A stretch of DNA of 64,000 nucleotides from contig NC_134414.1 of assembly GCF_030867145.1 (NCBI RefSeq), positions 62,221,397-62,285,396 of the forward strand, given 5' to 3'. The DNA comes from Opisthocomus hoazin (Eukaryota; Chordata; Aves; Opisthocomiformes; Opisthocomidae). Position numbers and translations under genes: made by a program. Shown here piece by piece: positions 32,401-47,400 of this stretch. The notes below the pieces were generated by a model, which was not told where the DNA came from, ran no database searches, and was given only the letters and a program-made list of their open reading frames with translations. Every line of letters starts with the position of its first letter. Within the stretch, counting starts at the first letter, position 1.

Positions 32401-35400
32401 CAGGACTACAGACTCAGAATTTATCCGATGTATCTGACTTGATTTGACAGCTGAGGCCCTTGCGTGTGGTCACCTGAGGTTGTTGGTGAATAGAGAACAA
32501 TTAGGTAGGCTTTAGAAATAATATTCAAATTAAAATACTTGGAAGTTTTAAACATCAACAGTATGCTTGTGTATCTCTTGCGTAAATTTGGTTTCTTGCT
32601 GGACATACAGGGCTCGTTCAGCTGTAGTGCTGGGCCCTTGGCGTCCGGCTCACTAATGACTGTTGATCTGTTGGAAAGAGCTCTGAGGGGCTGGTTTCTT
32701 TTTTCCTCCGGTTGAACTTAAGTCCGTAGGTTCATTCGCAGACCAAAGAATAGGCACCCGAATAGGTTACACAGAATTTGACAACATACGCACAGGAGTC
32801 TAAGGGATCAGTTTTGGACCTTACCTGTGGGGTTGTTTATTTAGAGTAATTGTTTGCCTACAGCTGGAAAATGAGTAAGCAATAGATTTATATGAATAAA
32901 CAGCCCAACTACCAGGTCAGTGTACAGTGTTCTTGAGTAGTTAAGGTAAATGTCTCTTGGCATCAGGGTTATGCTGATTAGAAAGGCGGCTTCTGGAGAT
33001 TCCCACATCAATTTATGATGTTCAGCAGCTTGCAGAGCCAAGTTTTAATGTATGCCTACTAATTAGTCTTGTTCTGCAGGGAACCTGCAGTCTTTCACAG
33101 TTTGCCTTATTTCTCGATCCATGTTGCTCCTTCTTTTGTTACTTACCTCTTTACTATTAATGGTCACCTTTCTCATTTCCTTTAGTATCTGGAGCGTTTT
33201 CAAGGAAAAAGGTGGCTCTCCTGCCTAAAGTATTATGTAACTTTAAAACTGTACTGTATATAATGTGCATGAAAGACAGAATAGTGTAGGTACGTCTGTA
33301 CTGTGGAAAATCTATTCTTGGAGCTATCCTGATGTGACTAAATATGAAACAAGGACACTCCTTCAGGTGCTTGAGACTCTGAAAATTGGATGTCATGTTT
33401 AGGTGGATGGAAGGTTCATCAAAGAGGAATTTACAGCCAGCTTCTAGGACACCACTTCAAACTGAGAATTTCTGAAAGATTTCAGATATTTGTATGTTGG
33501 GATAGACAGGAGGGATGAAGCTTCAGAATTTTTTGTTTGTTTTAGCTCATGTTAAAAACTTCAGTCTGTTTATGGTTTAATATCTGATTTGTTGCTAGTA
33601 TACTTCCAAAGCCAGGGAAATTTGTGGTGGGTTTATTTTCCAGTTTTGTTTGGGGTTTTTTGTGTGTGTAGGGGTGTTTTTTTCTCCAAAGCTTGCTTGG
33701 TCGTTTTAGAGGACATTGGACTACTCAGTGATCAAAGCTTGAAGCTAGAGAAGAAGCAAGAAAACAAAATGGCAAAGAATATAACTTTTTTCTGAAAATT
33801 AGACATTCACGTAAAAGCTACCTTAAAGTAGAACATTGCATGTGAAGAACTTGCTGTCAAGAAGTACTTCCTCAGTATGAGCGGAACTATTTATAATTTA
33901 TTCAGAGCTAGAAGTACTTAGGATGGATTATAAAATGCATCATTTAATAAGGTCTTCAAATTGACTATATCATAAGTAATATTACTATTTTAACTCTCGC
34001 TGTTTAAACAAAAAAAAATTACTGACTGGAAATTTGGGGCTTATTTTATAAAGTAATTTCCATTAATTAAAAAAAAGGAGTTTGTTTGCTGTTGTTGTTC
34101 TAAAGCAAATAATTGAATCAAAGCCCTTGTATTCAGTTTGCTGAATTATTATCAGTCTTTTAACAGATAGAGCTTTTTCCAGTGACTGCAGAGAGCATTT
34201 CATTCATTTTGGTATAGACAGCTCAATGATTTTCTTATAATGTGGAATGAGAAGAATTATGAGCTGTTATTAAGGAGTGGGAAAGGATAATTAAATTAAG
34301 ATCCTAGGTGCTGAAAGATTCTAGTTCTAAAATCTTGACTTGACGATCAGAAGTTATTGTTCATTACAAATACTTTGTCGTTTAATCACCTTTTGGTGTG
34401 AGAAGTTTAGATAGGCTTTCATTCAAACTATCTTAGTGTAACATTTTTATTCAGACTCTAAGAAACTACTTCAAAGTGCTGCTGCATTGTCGTATTTGAG
34501 ATTAATTCAAGTGCCTATCTGAATTAGCTCCGTACAAAACCTGACTCGAAGAAATTGATTCCTAGTAATTGTAGTTTGTAGTCTTCTAATGTAATGTATT
34601 TATTCAGGATTTTAATGTATTACCTTGCTTAAATTTGTGCATGTGGTATGCTCTTAGTAAAAGAAAACTTCTTATAGTGTGGAAGTTTTAATAGTCGTGG
34701 TAAGGTGTAGTGGAATTCTGTCCTAATTTGAAGAATGTTGGACGTAGTACAAATGCAAAACCTCTGTGGTGGAGTTGATGTATGTACAGCACGTGCTTGC
34801 ACTCAGCTGCTCGTTTCTTCTCAACAATAGTCTTTCGCTGTTGGTTGAGCAGCAGCAATTTATTAGCTTTAAAGTAAAAATGGCACTCTGAAAACGTACC
34901 ATTTTAACATGGTTTTCATACTACTGGTTAAATGAAAAGGGAGTGAGAATTTTAATTGTTTATAGCGAAATTTGTGCTCTGGAAACAGTTTGCCTTGGAA
35001 ATTATGAAGATGAGACAAAAGTGCAGTAGATGAGAAGCCGGTCTCAGAAGTAGCTAACTGTTCTTAGTTGAGTCCTGAGTTATCAGTAGTAGGGTCATGA
35101 AATTTAGCTTAAAGCCTTTTTATATTTGTTATGTGTGCATTATGAGTGTTTTTCCAGATTGTTTTCAAATTGAAAGCCCACACAGAAATGTATTTTGTCA
35201 GACTGTTTTTATAGTTGATGTATAAAGCTTGACGTGCAAAAGTATGTTACTGAATGTATAGACAGGGATAGAAAGGCATATTTGGTGCCTTCTCACAGTG
35301 CAGTGTATTACAGTATGTATCTACTTTGACATCCTTTTTGGGATGGGGAATACATGCTATGTGTTTATTAAGCTGCCACTTTATTAGTACAGGAAGATGC

Positions 35401-38400
35401 AGTCTCTGCCTCTATATCAGTAACTGTTTGTTGTGTGTATTGTCGCTGTGTGCATTGGGTATAATCAAACTCTTCATTCAAAATCTTGATCCTTTTATTT
35501 TTCTTTAAGGAGCCGAATGTGGAATAAATGCAGAAGTAGAAAAGCAACTTGAAATGGGAAAGAAGTTATTGGCTGCTGGACAACTAGCAGATGCGTTGTC
35601 TCACTTTCATGCAGCTATAGGTATGTATCTCAGGAAAGTGACTGTAGCACTGAAATACCTTCCGTGTTTTGTTTTTTCTACTGTTTGCTTCATTAAGCAT
35701 CCTGCTTTCTTGCAAATTGTATTCCATGAGCCATAGAAGTTGAGGCACTTTTATGCAGCAGTTTGAACTTGGACAGGAGGCAACAGGGGTGCAGCAGAAT
35801 ATTTATGCTTTTGTTCTGATAAAAGAAACTGCCAAATTAACTACATGGGGGGAAAAAACCTAATTTTCTGTGCTATGGAAGCTTCTTGTTCCACCAAGAG
35901 GTGGTCTGTTACTCCTTTTGCCTCGTGTCACTGCCAAAGCATGCCTGTGGGATCTGGGCAGAGTTAGTGTTACAACATGTTTTATTCCCTTATTGGTTGG
36001 CAAGCTTTAACTTGGATTTGGTAAAAAGTCCAGTTCAGCATGTGGTCATACGAATGCTGGTGGTGATGCACAGGAGGCAGTGGTGTGAGGTGCCTTTGTG
36101 GAGTGAGACCCTCTGCTTTGCCAGCAGTGCTCGAGGACCTAGTGGAACTATGGCATGACCACCTCTGTTGTGACCTTGCTGGGATTCTTAGTTGGATGCT
36201 GGTTTGAGCCTGATTGCCTAAAGCTTCATCAAACTTCTTTCTTCATTGTATTTTGCCTTTTTGAGAGGATTTTAAGCATGATTTGCCTACTGTATTTGTA
36301 GGGCAAGGGAGAAGTTTCTCCAGTCTTCTTTTTATTTTGCCTGTACTGCAACATCATAGACTGTGAGGTAGATACATCTTTTTGTCTTGCCTCAGCCAGC
36401 CTATTCTTCTTTTTTTGCAAGCATCTAAAATGAAAGAAAGATACTGCTCATTTTCTCTCATTTCAGTTTAATTTTTAAACTCTTTTTGATCCCATCAAGT
36501 TGGTGGCTTATGCCTTCTCTGGGTAAATGTCAACTGCTGTTTGTTGCTGTTACTGGGAAACTGAGGCAAACCCATATTCTGGATCATCGTCTGGTGCTGG
36601 AAAATGCTTTCTGGCTTAGCTCTTTCCTATCTGATATACTTAATACCAAATTGTTTGGTTTCTTAAAGGTAGTAACATTTGAATTTAATTGACATCCAGA
36701 ATGCTGGCATACAAGGTGACATACAGCATGGGGGTTGTTACTAAATTTCAGTACTGGACATTAGCTTTTCCACAGCCAAGACATTGTAGAGGAAGAGCGC
36801 AGATACCGTTTCCAGTGAGAACTGAACTATTGTTTTGGTAATGGAGGTGGCCAGCTATGAAGCTTGGTTACTGACCATAAGATTTTTGGCAATGCTATTT
36901 GTTCTGTTAATTTTTAAAGTTCAACTTTAAGCTCAAATGAGGTGAAGAAGATAAATACTTGTTTTGTTCCTCAGATATGGATGTTCTTGTCTACAAATTC
37001 TGTACTGATCATTTTTTTAATAGCACAGGAAGAAGTTTACTGTCTTCTACTGCATATGGTTGTTTGGGTGGTTTAAGTTACCTTTCCTTGAGGGCCCACA
37101 GTAACTGTCATTTGTTTGTTTGAAATACTGCATAGAGAAGAATATGAAGAAAAGTCTTTGTTTCAGAGACTGATGTTTGCCTCCTGTAAGGGTGTACATG
37201 TATGTGCTAGTCTAGAGTGTGTTAAAATTGCTGAATCTTGGGAGTTTGACCAGCAGACAACATGGAGTGTGGGGGCCTTGAAGTTAGCCTTCAGGTTTTG
37301 ATAATGTACGTGCATTTGTCTGCTGTTGAGAGGGGATGTTGGTGCCCACTTGAATACCCAAGGAAGAAGTTGCTGTTATTTCAGTGGAGGGTGTAAAGGG
37401 TTTATGCGTCTGTGACTACATTGGACTAACATATTGGTAATTTGGGGATTATTTGCTTGCATTTTGTATGGTGGACAGGGGCTGGGATGGAGAATGATGA
37501 ATTAACATGCTTTGAAATGTAGGCCTGCAGTTGGAGATAAAGGGTTAGTATATAGTGGCTGTTTTCTTGTACAAAGCTGAAAAATAAGTACATATTTCAC
37601 CTTCAGTACTCTTAATTATTTGGCATTTACTGTGTTTCTGTAATCTTTGTTGTTAAATAATCAAACTGCATAGGAAATACTGCTATGATAATGTTACAAA
37701 GGCTATGTTTTATTGATAAACACAATTTTTTTCCAGTGGCTTGAAACTCAGGTAATACATTTTTAGTCATTACAGTTTCACTGTACCTAAAGGTTCATTT
37801 GCTTTGAGATAGCATTCTGATTACTGTTTGCTCACTTGCAGAGGGAGACTCTGATAACTACATTGCTTATTACAGAAGAGCCACAGTGTACTTAGCCATG
37901 GGCAAATCTAAAGCAGCAATTCGTGATTTAAGCAAAGTGGTTGAATTAAAGCAGGACTTCACATCAGTAAGTATTACTGGAATTGAAAATTGTTCAAGCG
38001 TAAGAAAAACCTGCTTTGAAGAGGGCTGTTATTTCAGATTTTGCTAAACAGAAATAGAAAATACATTATCGTTCAGAGGGCTTTGAATAGGAGGAAATAA
38101 TAGTAATAGTGTATGTGCTTGAATTTGCAGCTATGCTGAGTACAGTCTAGCCAGTTATTCTAACAACTAACAGTAGTTTTATTAAGTTCATGTTCTCCAT
38201 GGGTTTGTGCTAAACACTTTCCTTCTCTCACTTGTGGTTATTCTCCTCTCGGTCACCAAGGCTATGCCCTTTGGGGGAGGGAAGCGCACAGATGCCTCTA
38301 TTTTTCTTGTTTCTTAATCAGCATTTGATTTGAGGCATCTCTTCTCTGCAGGAACTGTCCTGATCTCACTGCCTTCCTGTGGGATTGTTGCAAGTTCTGA

Positions 38401-41400
38401 TATACTTACCCTTTTCTCACTTCCGCATACTGTGTGTGGAGACTGCCTCACTAGTTGGGAGGCTGATGCTGGAGTCCCCTCCATCCAATTCTCTTGTCTC
38501 CCTTTTCCATGGGCAGTGGCGTGTCCTGTATAGCTTACAATGAAGGAGCAAATGTTAAAATCATTGTTGTATGAAAATATTCTTGTGATAAATCAGAATC
38601 TTCTAAATCATTATCTTGTCTTTTTACTTAGCTTCTGTTATTTTGCAAGTTTAGTGGAAGAATTAAATGTGGGAATTGTTTGTTGGCTATTACTTCTGCT
38701 AATTTCTTAAAATCTATAAGCAGTTGTAATCAGGAAAATGGTGTAAGGTAAACATTCACTTTGTTCTGTGCAACTTTTCAATGAGTTCTTTCCGTGAGTT
38801 GCAGCTGTTCATAACAACCATGGTTGCTTTTTGTCCCTCAGTTCTGGTGCAGAGTGATCCTTTACCATCAGAGAGGCCTCGTAAGAAGATTGTCAAATGG
38901 AGAAGATAGAGAATGGGTGGTGTGATCTTTGTTTCAGCTTAAAATGAAGCTTTTTTTTCCCTGCTAAAGGAAACTGAAGCTTGTGTTCATACTTTGCTGA
39001 ATTTCATTTTATAAATCAAAAGAAATTATCTTGTGTTTCATTGCAGGCAAGATTACAGAGAGGGCAATTACTGCTCAAGCAAGGAAAATTTGATGAAGCA
39101 GAGGATGACTTTAAAAATGTGGTAAGTTGGGGGCCTAAGCTGAACTACATCACTGCTTTCAAGGTTGGTTTCTGAGCCAAGGTCTCGTCTCGACTCTGAT
39201 GCTCTAGAGCGTAGGTGTATGTATGGCGGAGTTTGCCTTTCCTGTTCTGTAAAGGTATTGTAGCTAAGCTACCCTGTATGAATAAATGACTGATAAAGTT
39301 GCAGCACAGTAATGAAGATGAAATCAGAAGATGTTGCATGAAGTAGCACAGCACTTTTTGTTGTGTGCCTGGCACTCTGTGGTCTCTGCTTGATGACGCC
39401 AGTACTAGGGAGCAATCTTCATTCAGAAAGAAAGGAGAAATGACATGGGGCTCAAAGTACACGATTGAACCCTGCTTTACATCACTATGTTCAGGTCACT
39501 CTGGGAAATCACTAAGGGTCACATGGATCGACCTTTGGAGGTCTCTGTCTCTTTTCACTGATTGCAGAAGGATTGTGGGTTCTTTAGTTAGTCGTTGGGC
39601 TGTTAAAATCAATGAATTTCAGCAGCATACGTCTGCCTGCCGTCTTCTCTGCAGAGGAATTCTCCATCGTTCTTGAATGTGTTGACAGTACTTTCTCTCC
39701 ATGAGCAGGAAGTGCCCAGAGTGTCCATACAAACATAGTTGGATATTACCCACCTAAAATGCACTTGGGTTGTTTTTTCTTTTAGTGGGTATTTTGTGCA
39801 TTTCAGCCTTACACTGCAAAAATAAACTTATCTAACCCCAGAACAAAATTCTCCTACTCTGTTGTACGAAATTTCTGTAAGCATGAGAATAAATGAGATT
39901 GATTCTTATTCTTGCTTACTCTTCAAGAGTTGCTAGTTTGAACAGCTTGTGTGTCCCTTATGCCAAAATAAATCAAATTTGCAAGTGTATCTGATGCTGT
40001 CTCATTGGCTTTTTTGAAGAGTGTGATGGAGAAAGCAGCTCTGCATTGCAGATTACAGATGTTTGATGGGAATCTTACTAGTGAGTATGTATGACAAAAC
40101 CAGAGCAGTTACACTGCACGCTTTGCAGGGCAGTTGGGAGGAATGGCTCTCGAAGGTATAAATGCACCAGGCAGTCTTTCTGTTTGTAGAAAAGCTACAG
40201 CTTATTCTGAAGTTCACACAGCAGTGGCTCCTCTGGCTGCTGCTGCTTCCTCAGTAAGTTTCTTCGGAGTGTGTGGTCTGCAGTCACATGTCTGACTACA
40301 GTGCAGCCCTGCTGTTTGCAAATGCGGGAGAATGTTGTTCAGCTCTGATTAGCTGAGGCCATAGTTGCTGCAATAGCAATTACGTGATGTCAGTGTTGAT
40401 TCTGAGTTTGTGTGTGCATCTCTTTGCAGTTACTGTTTCTTGAAGTATTGCTTAATATTGCATGTGGAAATGCTTCTCTAGTCAACTGTCAAGTAGATGG
40501 CCTTTTTTCCAAACCAGCTGCAAAAATGCAGGTTGCTGCCTTTAGTCGGATAGTTTCGGTCTTCAGTCAAGTTTTAAATCTGAAGTAGATCAGAGGTTCT
40601 TCTTAGAAGCTGCCTTATGAAGATACCATATTGGTCCTAAATCTTGCTTCCAATTTCCTTGGCTCTGTGAACAGTTACCTATTTGTTTACAGAATATGGC
40701 AAGCAGTCTCATTTGAAGAGCATGATTTTCAGTTAAGTACAGTATATTCAAGCAAAATAAGCCAATATTAAAGTATCCTTTGTAATAGGTTGATTTATTC
40801 ATATGGGGGAGGGGATTAAGTTATCCTACATACCATGGCTCTTAAGTAGAATACATATGTATTTGAGAGATTTTCATTGTTTTCTTGTAAGTCTTTCAGA
40901 TAGCCAGTGTCATTATTCTACTAGTTCTTTGTGTGTCTAAAATAGTTTACTGTGGCAATATGTTTGCATCTAAATATGAAATTGCATTTCATCTCAAGAT
41001 GAGAAGAAGTCAGATTCACAATACTGTGAAATGCATTAATGTTCTGCGTTTCTTTGGGTTGTTTTTTTGTGTATGAGAGGAGAGAAGACAAGGAGGAAGG
41101 CTGTTACGAATTGAATATCTTTCCAAATTGCTTCAAGACTTTTACATCCAGAGTCTCACTTGTTACCAGAAGGGACAGGGGAAAGCTAAATAGTAGCTGC
41201 TAGGAAGCTTTGACTCGTATTCTGAAAGTCAGTTGTCAAGAAGCCAGAAGGAAGAAGTTTTACCTTGAAATGAAAGTCCTTGCTACTGCTAGGGTAAATA
41301 CAGTGTAAAGAAATGCTGGTGGATTCTCAATAGCTTTTAGGCTAGAATTTAGTTGCGGACTTGGATACCTAAAATTGCATGTTGTACATGTGAACAGTAT

Positions 41401-44400
41401 GTGTGATCTGTGATTCTGCTTTCTAGTTGAGTAAAGTAGGTTGGGATATGAACAGCCCTCTAGCCTCTCTGTTGGCTGGATATCAGCTGACTAGAATGCT
41501 CTTGTTCTGGGTAAGCATGTAGCACATCAGCAGACTTTGATGTCTAAATCTGGACCTAACTGGAGAAAGACTTTGGCCATCCTGCATTAGTAGTGCATAG
41601 GGTCTAAATCTGCAAACGGTCACAGTAGGCAGGTAGCAGCCTGGTCATATGTTCGAGTCTGCAGAAGTTGAGTATCATGGAAAGGTGCGGTGGAAATGCT
41701 GCATTAAAAAAAAACAACCAAAAAACCACACAAAAAAACCCACAAAAAACAAAAAAAACCACACCAAACTTCCACCCCATCCATCCCTCTCCACTGAAAG
41801 GGAAGTCTTAATATGAAGAAAAATAATCCATTTTCTTTACTGTGGAGGATTTCAGGATGTTACCTAAAATAGGTGGTCCTGAGGATGTCGTATGCTTACA
41901 GAAATTAATTGCAGCGTGTCGGACAGGAGTGTTTGCCTTCAGTGTTAAGTTTTTTCCTGAGGAAGTGGTTGTGTCGAAGTGGGCTTTCTTCTGGTGAACC
42001 AGCCTTCTTTGAAGTAGATTGTATGCCCTCGAATGACAGTAGATCTGTTCTCTCTTGTGTGATGTCAAACAGGAGATTGATTGTTTGTTTGTTTGGATCA
42101 GGTGTTGACTTTAAGGGAGTAGATCAGATTTTAAAATATTCCCCACTTTTGAGTTGGAGAAACCAGGTCAGGGTGTGGAAACTACGGAGGCTAATTTTAC
42201 TTGGACTACGCAAGGATAGACATGTAGGAGTATTCCCTGTATGACGCTTGCATGAAGAGTCAGTGTCACCAGTGTTGCTTTCCACGCCTGCCAGAAATGC
42301 AACGTGACCGATATAATGAGCCGCCTGTAAAATGCTGTTTTCTCCTAACAGATTCCAGCAGTCTGTCGAATCCCAGTGGAGACTCTGAAAAGCTTTTTCT
42401 TCTTCCCATCCCTCCTTTTTGGAGTCATGCTCCTTGAAAGGGATCTCGGCATTTTAGGAGGTGCAGTCATTTTTGAGGGAGGGAAAGAGTGAGAAAAATT
42501 CAGCCCATCTAAACGGAGGGGAGGATGACAGGTAAACTTTCCCAGCTTGTAATAGCAGCAGTTTTGTGTAGAGCTTAAAAGAATCATTGAATCTATTCTT
42601 TCCATGTAGTAATAAAACGATCCTTTAGTGTATACTTGTGAAAAGAAAAAATTTTCACACCCTTAAATTCTTTCTACACGGCTTCATAGTATGTGGGTAA
42701 AGTTTCATGAGCACCCTAAACCTCTTTAAAGTTACAGGATCGCTAGGCAGAGCAGTTTCCCTGTTTGGATGGCATATTGGTACTGGCTGTCTTGTGAGGC
42801 AGTGCCAGTGTGCGAGCAGGCAGTGGGAATGCCTGATGGAAAGCACGGGAGTGGTCCTGTCGGGAGCAGAGCCACTTGAGATACCAGCCTTCACGCGTTA
42901 TTTTTAGAGTGCCTTTTTTTTTCCTACACTGTACTTCACTGTTGGCTGAAATTCATCATGAGGTTTGGATAGCGGGCGTGCTTCAGACTTAACGCCTTGA
43001 CGTATTAAGCAATACTGTATTTCTAGAAACCTCTCCTTTTGGCCGATGGATGCACCAAGCTGATGAAGTTCCTTACTTGGGCCCTTTTTTTTTTTTTTTT
43101 CTGTCTAGCAATACAGAATCATGGCTCATTAATCTTCAGAAGCTCTTTAGCTTTTTCCTTTGAAACTCAGCTGCCAGTTTATTGCCCTCTAGGTCATAGA
43201 TTTCCAAAACTTTCAACAGGTGTCAGCAGAGGCGTCCAGTTCTTGTGTTCAGAGTGCCCAGGGTGGAAGGGGATTAAGCAGAAGTCCTTAGGTGACTTTA
43301 GAAAGACATTGCTGACAGTACATGAATAGTATTTATTTCTCTGCTCCAACTTCATTTGAGTGCTGATATGTTTTAATATCAAGTTTGTTCTGTTTTAGTA
43401 GCTTCTGAATAATGCAAGTGAACAGGACAGATGTGTGGGCACATCAACACTCATGTGTAAGGCCTTTATCCATGAAAGCCCTGAATTATTTCTTCTATCT
43501 TTAAGCATGTGTTTTTTAGTGAAAATAGAAGGAATTTTGGTATACTTTGGTTGATGGAAGGCCTGCTGAGAAGGTGACAAAAGTGATGGCAGTCCTGGCA
43601 GGCCTTTGTATACACCTTGTAATAGGGTCTGTGGCCCGGCTTGTGTCCTAGAGAAAACAACAAGCATTTGAGTTGCTGGATTCTGTAAGAAGGCGCAAAA
43701 ATAGAACTGAACTTCTGCCTAGCCCATTGGCAAGTGTGGAAAGGACCAAATTGTCACATCTCTTTTAAATTATTTCCATTTTTTTTTGAAGTCTGACTGT
43801 AATGCTCACAGTTGCAGTTTGTTGCAATAAATACTGTGAATTGAGGTGTCCTAAATATACAATTCCATCTCCCTTGGAAGCATGAACACTTAGAAGCTGG
43901 AAACTGAAGGTGCTGCTCCCAGCTCCACTAGATGTCAGCCAAGACCAAGTGGCGGAGCAGTGTACATCTGCAAATTGTTGTTTTCTAAGCTAGAGAAGCC
44001 CTTGGCTGTTGCAAAATACACTGGACAATAATTTTCCGTGGTTGGCTGCTATGTGTAATGATACTATCTTGGATGTAGGTGGAGGAGACCATCTTACGGC
44101 ACTGTAGGTTAACCCAATTTGAGTTAAGTTACTAGGCAATCTTGGGTTGGGTAGTTGAAGCTCTCTTAACCAGGTCAAAGTAACGTTAGATTGTTTCCAA
44201 ATACATTCCTCTGTGTTATTGTGATCATCTGTAGCTTCCTGGGTATTAGGTATTTAAATATTTAAATAAAAGGTAATAAAAGGTATTTAAATATTTCCTT
44301 GCTTTTTTCTGTCTGTCTTAACATCATAGCTGTGTTATCTAATATATTGCTCTGCCAGTGCAAAGCTTTCCTTTGTGCACTGTTTTTGAGTGTGTGGATG

Positions 44401-47400
44401 TCTTGAGCTTAGGTAACACAAACCATGGAGGTTCCTTCAGTTGCCCTCAAAGTGTTGTTAGAACACTTCTCATTGTCTGTGTATTTGCTAGTTTGAAAAG
44501 CAAGAAAATAAAACAGCTTTAGAATGTGTAGATGTATGCTTATGTTAGTGGCACGGGACCACTGTAAGCAAGGTATAGAAACAGTGTGTCAATAACATTT
44601 TGGGGTTTTTAACAATATTTTGTTTTTTAAGCAACAGTATTTAGGAGTTTTTCAAGTTGATAGTGTCTGTTTGTAACACATACTAAGATGCTCAAATGCT
44701 ACAGATGAATTGCCTGTATATCTTTAATCTGTACTCTTTGAGGTTTTTTTTTTTCTCAAGGTGCTTGTAGCTGTTCTTTGTTAGAATTCCTGTGCTAAAT
44801 GCCTGACTTTTTCTTGTTTTTTTAATGGGCCGTTGCAAAGCAAGATGTAGGACTGTGTAGCTGGAAAGCCCCACAGGTCATGGTAAGCCACTAAATTAGC
44901 TTAGCCATGTTTTGTAACTCTTCCCTGTGCTTCTGGAAAAAAAATCCTAAGGCAGAAAGTCCTTACTGAACTTTTATTAGGCAGGAGGCGCTTGCTGTCT
45001 TCATAATTTCCATTTTTGTGTCCTGTAATAGTATTCTGTATTTGGGGATCCTTTTTTTTTTTAGCATACTAACAATGTTGTAAAACTTTGTTAAATAAAA
45101 AGCATATTGTTGATCCCGAAAGCATAATTGTAAGTTTGTGTAGGTTCGACACATCGAAATACATTCATTAATTCGGACTGGCACATGGCATCTTCAGGAT
45201 AGCAGCGTCCAACACAGAAAACGCAGTGGATCCTGTGTTGTTCAACATGAGTCTTGCTGCAGTATTTTGTCACCGCTGATATACCAGCGTGGCTGTATCG
45301 GTGGCCTCGTATTAACAATATTTTTCTGAAGTAGTGCTGCACTGTATTTTTCATGTAGCCGTGTGTGGCTGGTGTGATCTCTGTGTATGGTTAGAAAGGT
45401 CCTGTTGGTGGGCTTGTGACATACAGTGAAGTGTAGCGGGTTTGGAGGGGGCAAGTTATGTTGCTTCTTGAAAACAAACATGAATTGTTTAGCTTGTTAA
45501 AATGCTGTTTCCATTAGAAAACTTCTAGATACCTGATGTTTGACTGCAAATGCAAGGCAGCTGTTCCACGGCTGCCTACTTTGAGCAGAAATGATCTTAG
45601 TACTTTCTAGATGCCAAGAAAATGCTGGGTTTCATAAAGCAAACTACTAATTCCTTTTCCCACTGTCCTGGGTACAGCAAGGTAATATTGCGAAGTTTTG
45701 AGTCAAGTCCTTGAGATAAAGTTCTGGAAGAAGCCAGCTTCCTTACTGAGAATAATGGGGAGAGAGATAAATACACATGTGAAAGCTTTTCAAGCTCAGC
45801 TGGATAAATTGCATGGGGATGACGATTTTGTTCCCTTTAATCTTGCTTGTGTGGGTGGGAGACAGTGGGGTTTTGCTTACCCTAGGGTGTGTTTCTCCCC
45901 TGTATTGAGACTAGGCTATAAAATAAAAGAGCACCTGTAGTAGTAAAGCTGTGATAGAGAATTACTTACAGTAACAAACGCCGTTCCTGTATACTGGCCT
46001 TTGTTTTCTGTGAAGGAATTGGGTGCAGGGTTGGGGGGGTGGTAGTGAATGAAAGCTGCTATTAACAGATGGCTAGCTCTTGTTGCTGCAGCTTAAACTG
46101 CGACTGATTTAGTGTTCTCATCCAAATGTAGTAAACCTAAAGACGCACTTGGGTCACAACAACAACAGCAAAGGATACTGTGCGGAGACCACATTCACCA
46201 GTAGCAATGTGCTTGTCCAGAAGAACTGAGCAGAGTGTAGCTTCTGTGTGCTTCAAGGCCATTGATGAAGCATGTAGAGGAGTGTTGGGTTTGCCTTGGA
46301 GCTGTAGTAAATTCAACTGAAGGGTTTGTAATACTTCAGGCATATCCTGGAATTTTAGCACAGTTTAGCGCAGGCAGTTCTTCTGAGTTGTCACTCTCGC
46401 ACTTGCTGCTCCACAGAAAAAGGAGAAATAATTGAAATGTGATTAGTTATTGATAGTGATGTGACAGTCCTCTGATCAGAAGGTAAAAAATGGGGAAAAA
46501 AAAATCAGGAAGTAAACCAAAATGAGTATCAAACAACTGCATGATGCTTCCAGCTGTTTTCTGGGAGCTGAAGGAACACGCTTTTTGCTTTAGTTAACAT
46601 TATGGATTAACACATCATAGCAATGCACTAATTACTGAGAGCTTCTGAGTGTATATTTTCATCATACTGTAGTGCACACTGCTTGATGACTTCAGTTTGA
46701 TAGTTTGTGAAGTTTCCCTTTGTTAATTTTAGGTAGTACAAACTGTCTGGTTATCTAGGATGTTTCACTCAAATGATCTTTATTACTATGAGACTTGTTT
46801 GTATAATTGTAACATTGCTTTTCATATTCCACTGATGCTCCAAATAAATTACAAGAAACATAGCGTGTGATTAAGGAGTGCAGTGTTACCATGAGAGAGG
46901 TTTAAATGGAAGCATAAAGCTTGTCCATAGCAAAAGCTCTTAATTTTTGAGAGGACAGTCCTGAGAAATTAAGGGAGAAGTTAAGCAGGTCAGCTGGAAC
47001 TGAAGAGTTTAGAACTTCAGAGGGTTTTGTAGTCTTGGAACTTTTAAAATTACAAGTGCAGAAATTTGCCTCTACTGCAAGCTCCAGATTTGGGGGAGAA
47101 AGAGGATGCACAAGCATCAGGGGTTTATAGGCAGAGTTTCTGTTCTAATCGGAAGAAAAGCTTTTTGAGACTTACTGGGAATCAGCCTACAAAGAAGAAA
47201 ACTCTGTGATCACATTCCTTTCTTCTTGCTGAAAGGTAGTGTAGGGGATAAAGGAGAACTTTTAGGACTAAGTACAACTTGATTTTTGCCAGACTAAAAT
47301 GAAACAACTGCACAAGGTTCAAAAAAGACTTAAAATGAAGAGTGTAAGACTGAGGTAGGACCTGTGCATGCTTTTGATGTTGCATTTAGGCTTTTTCCTT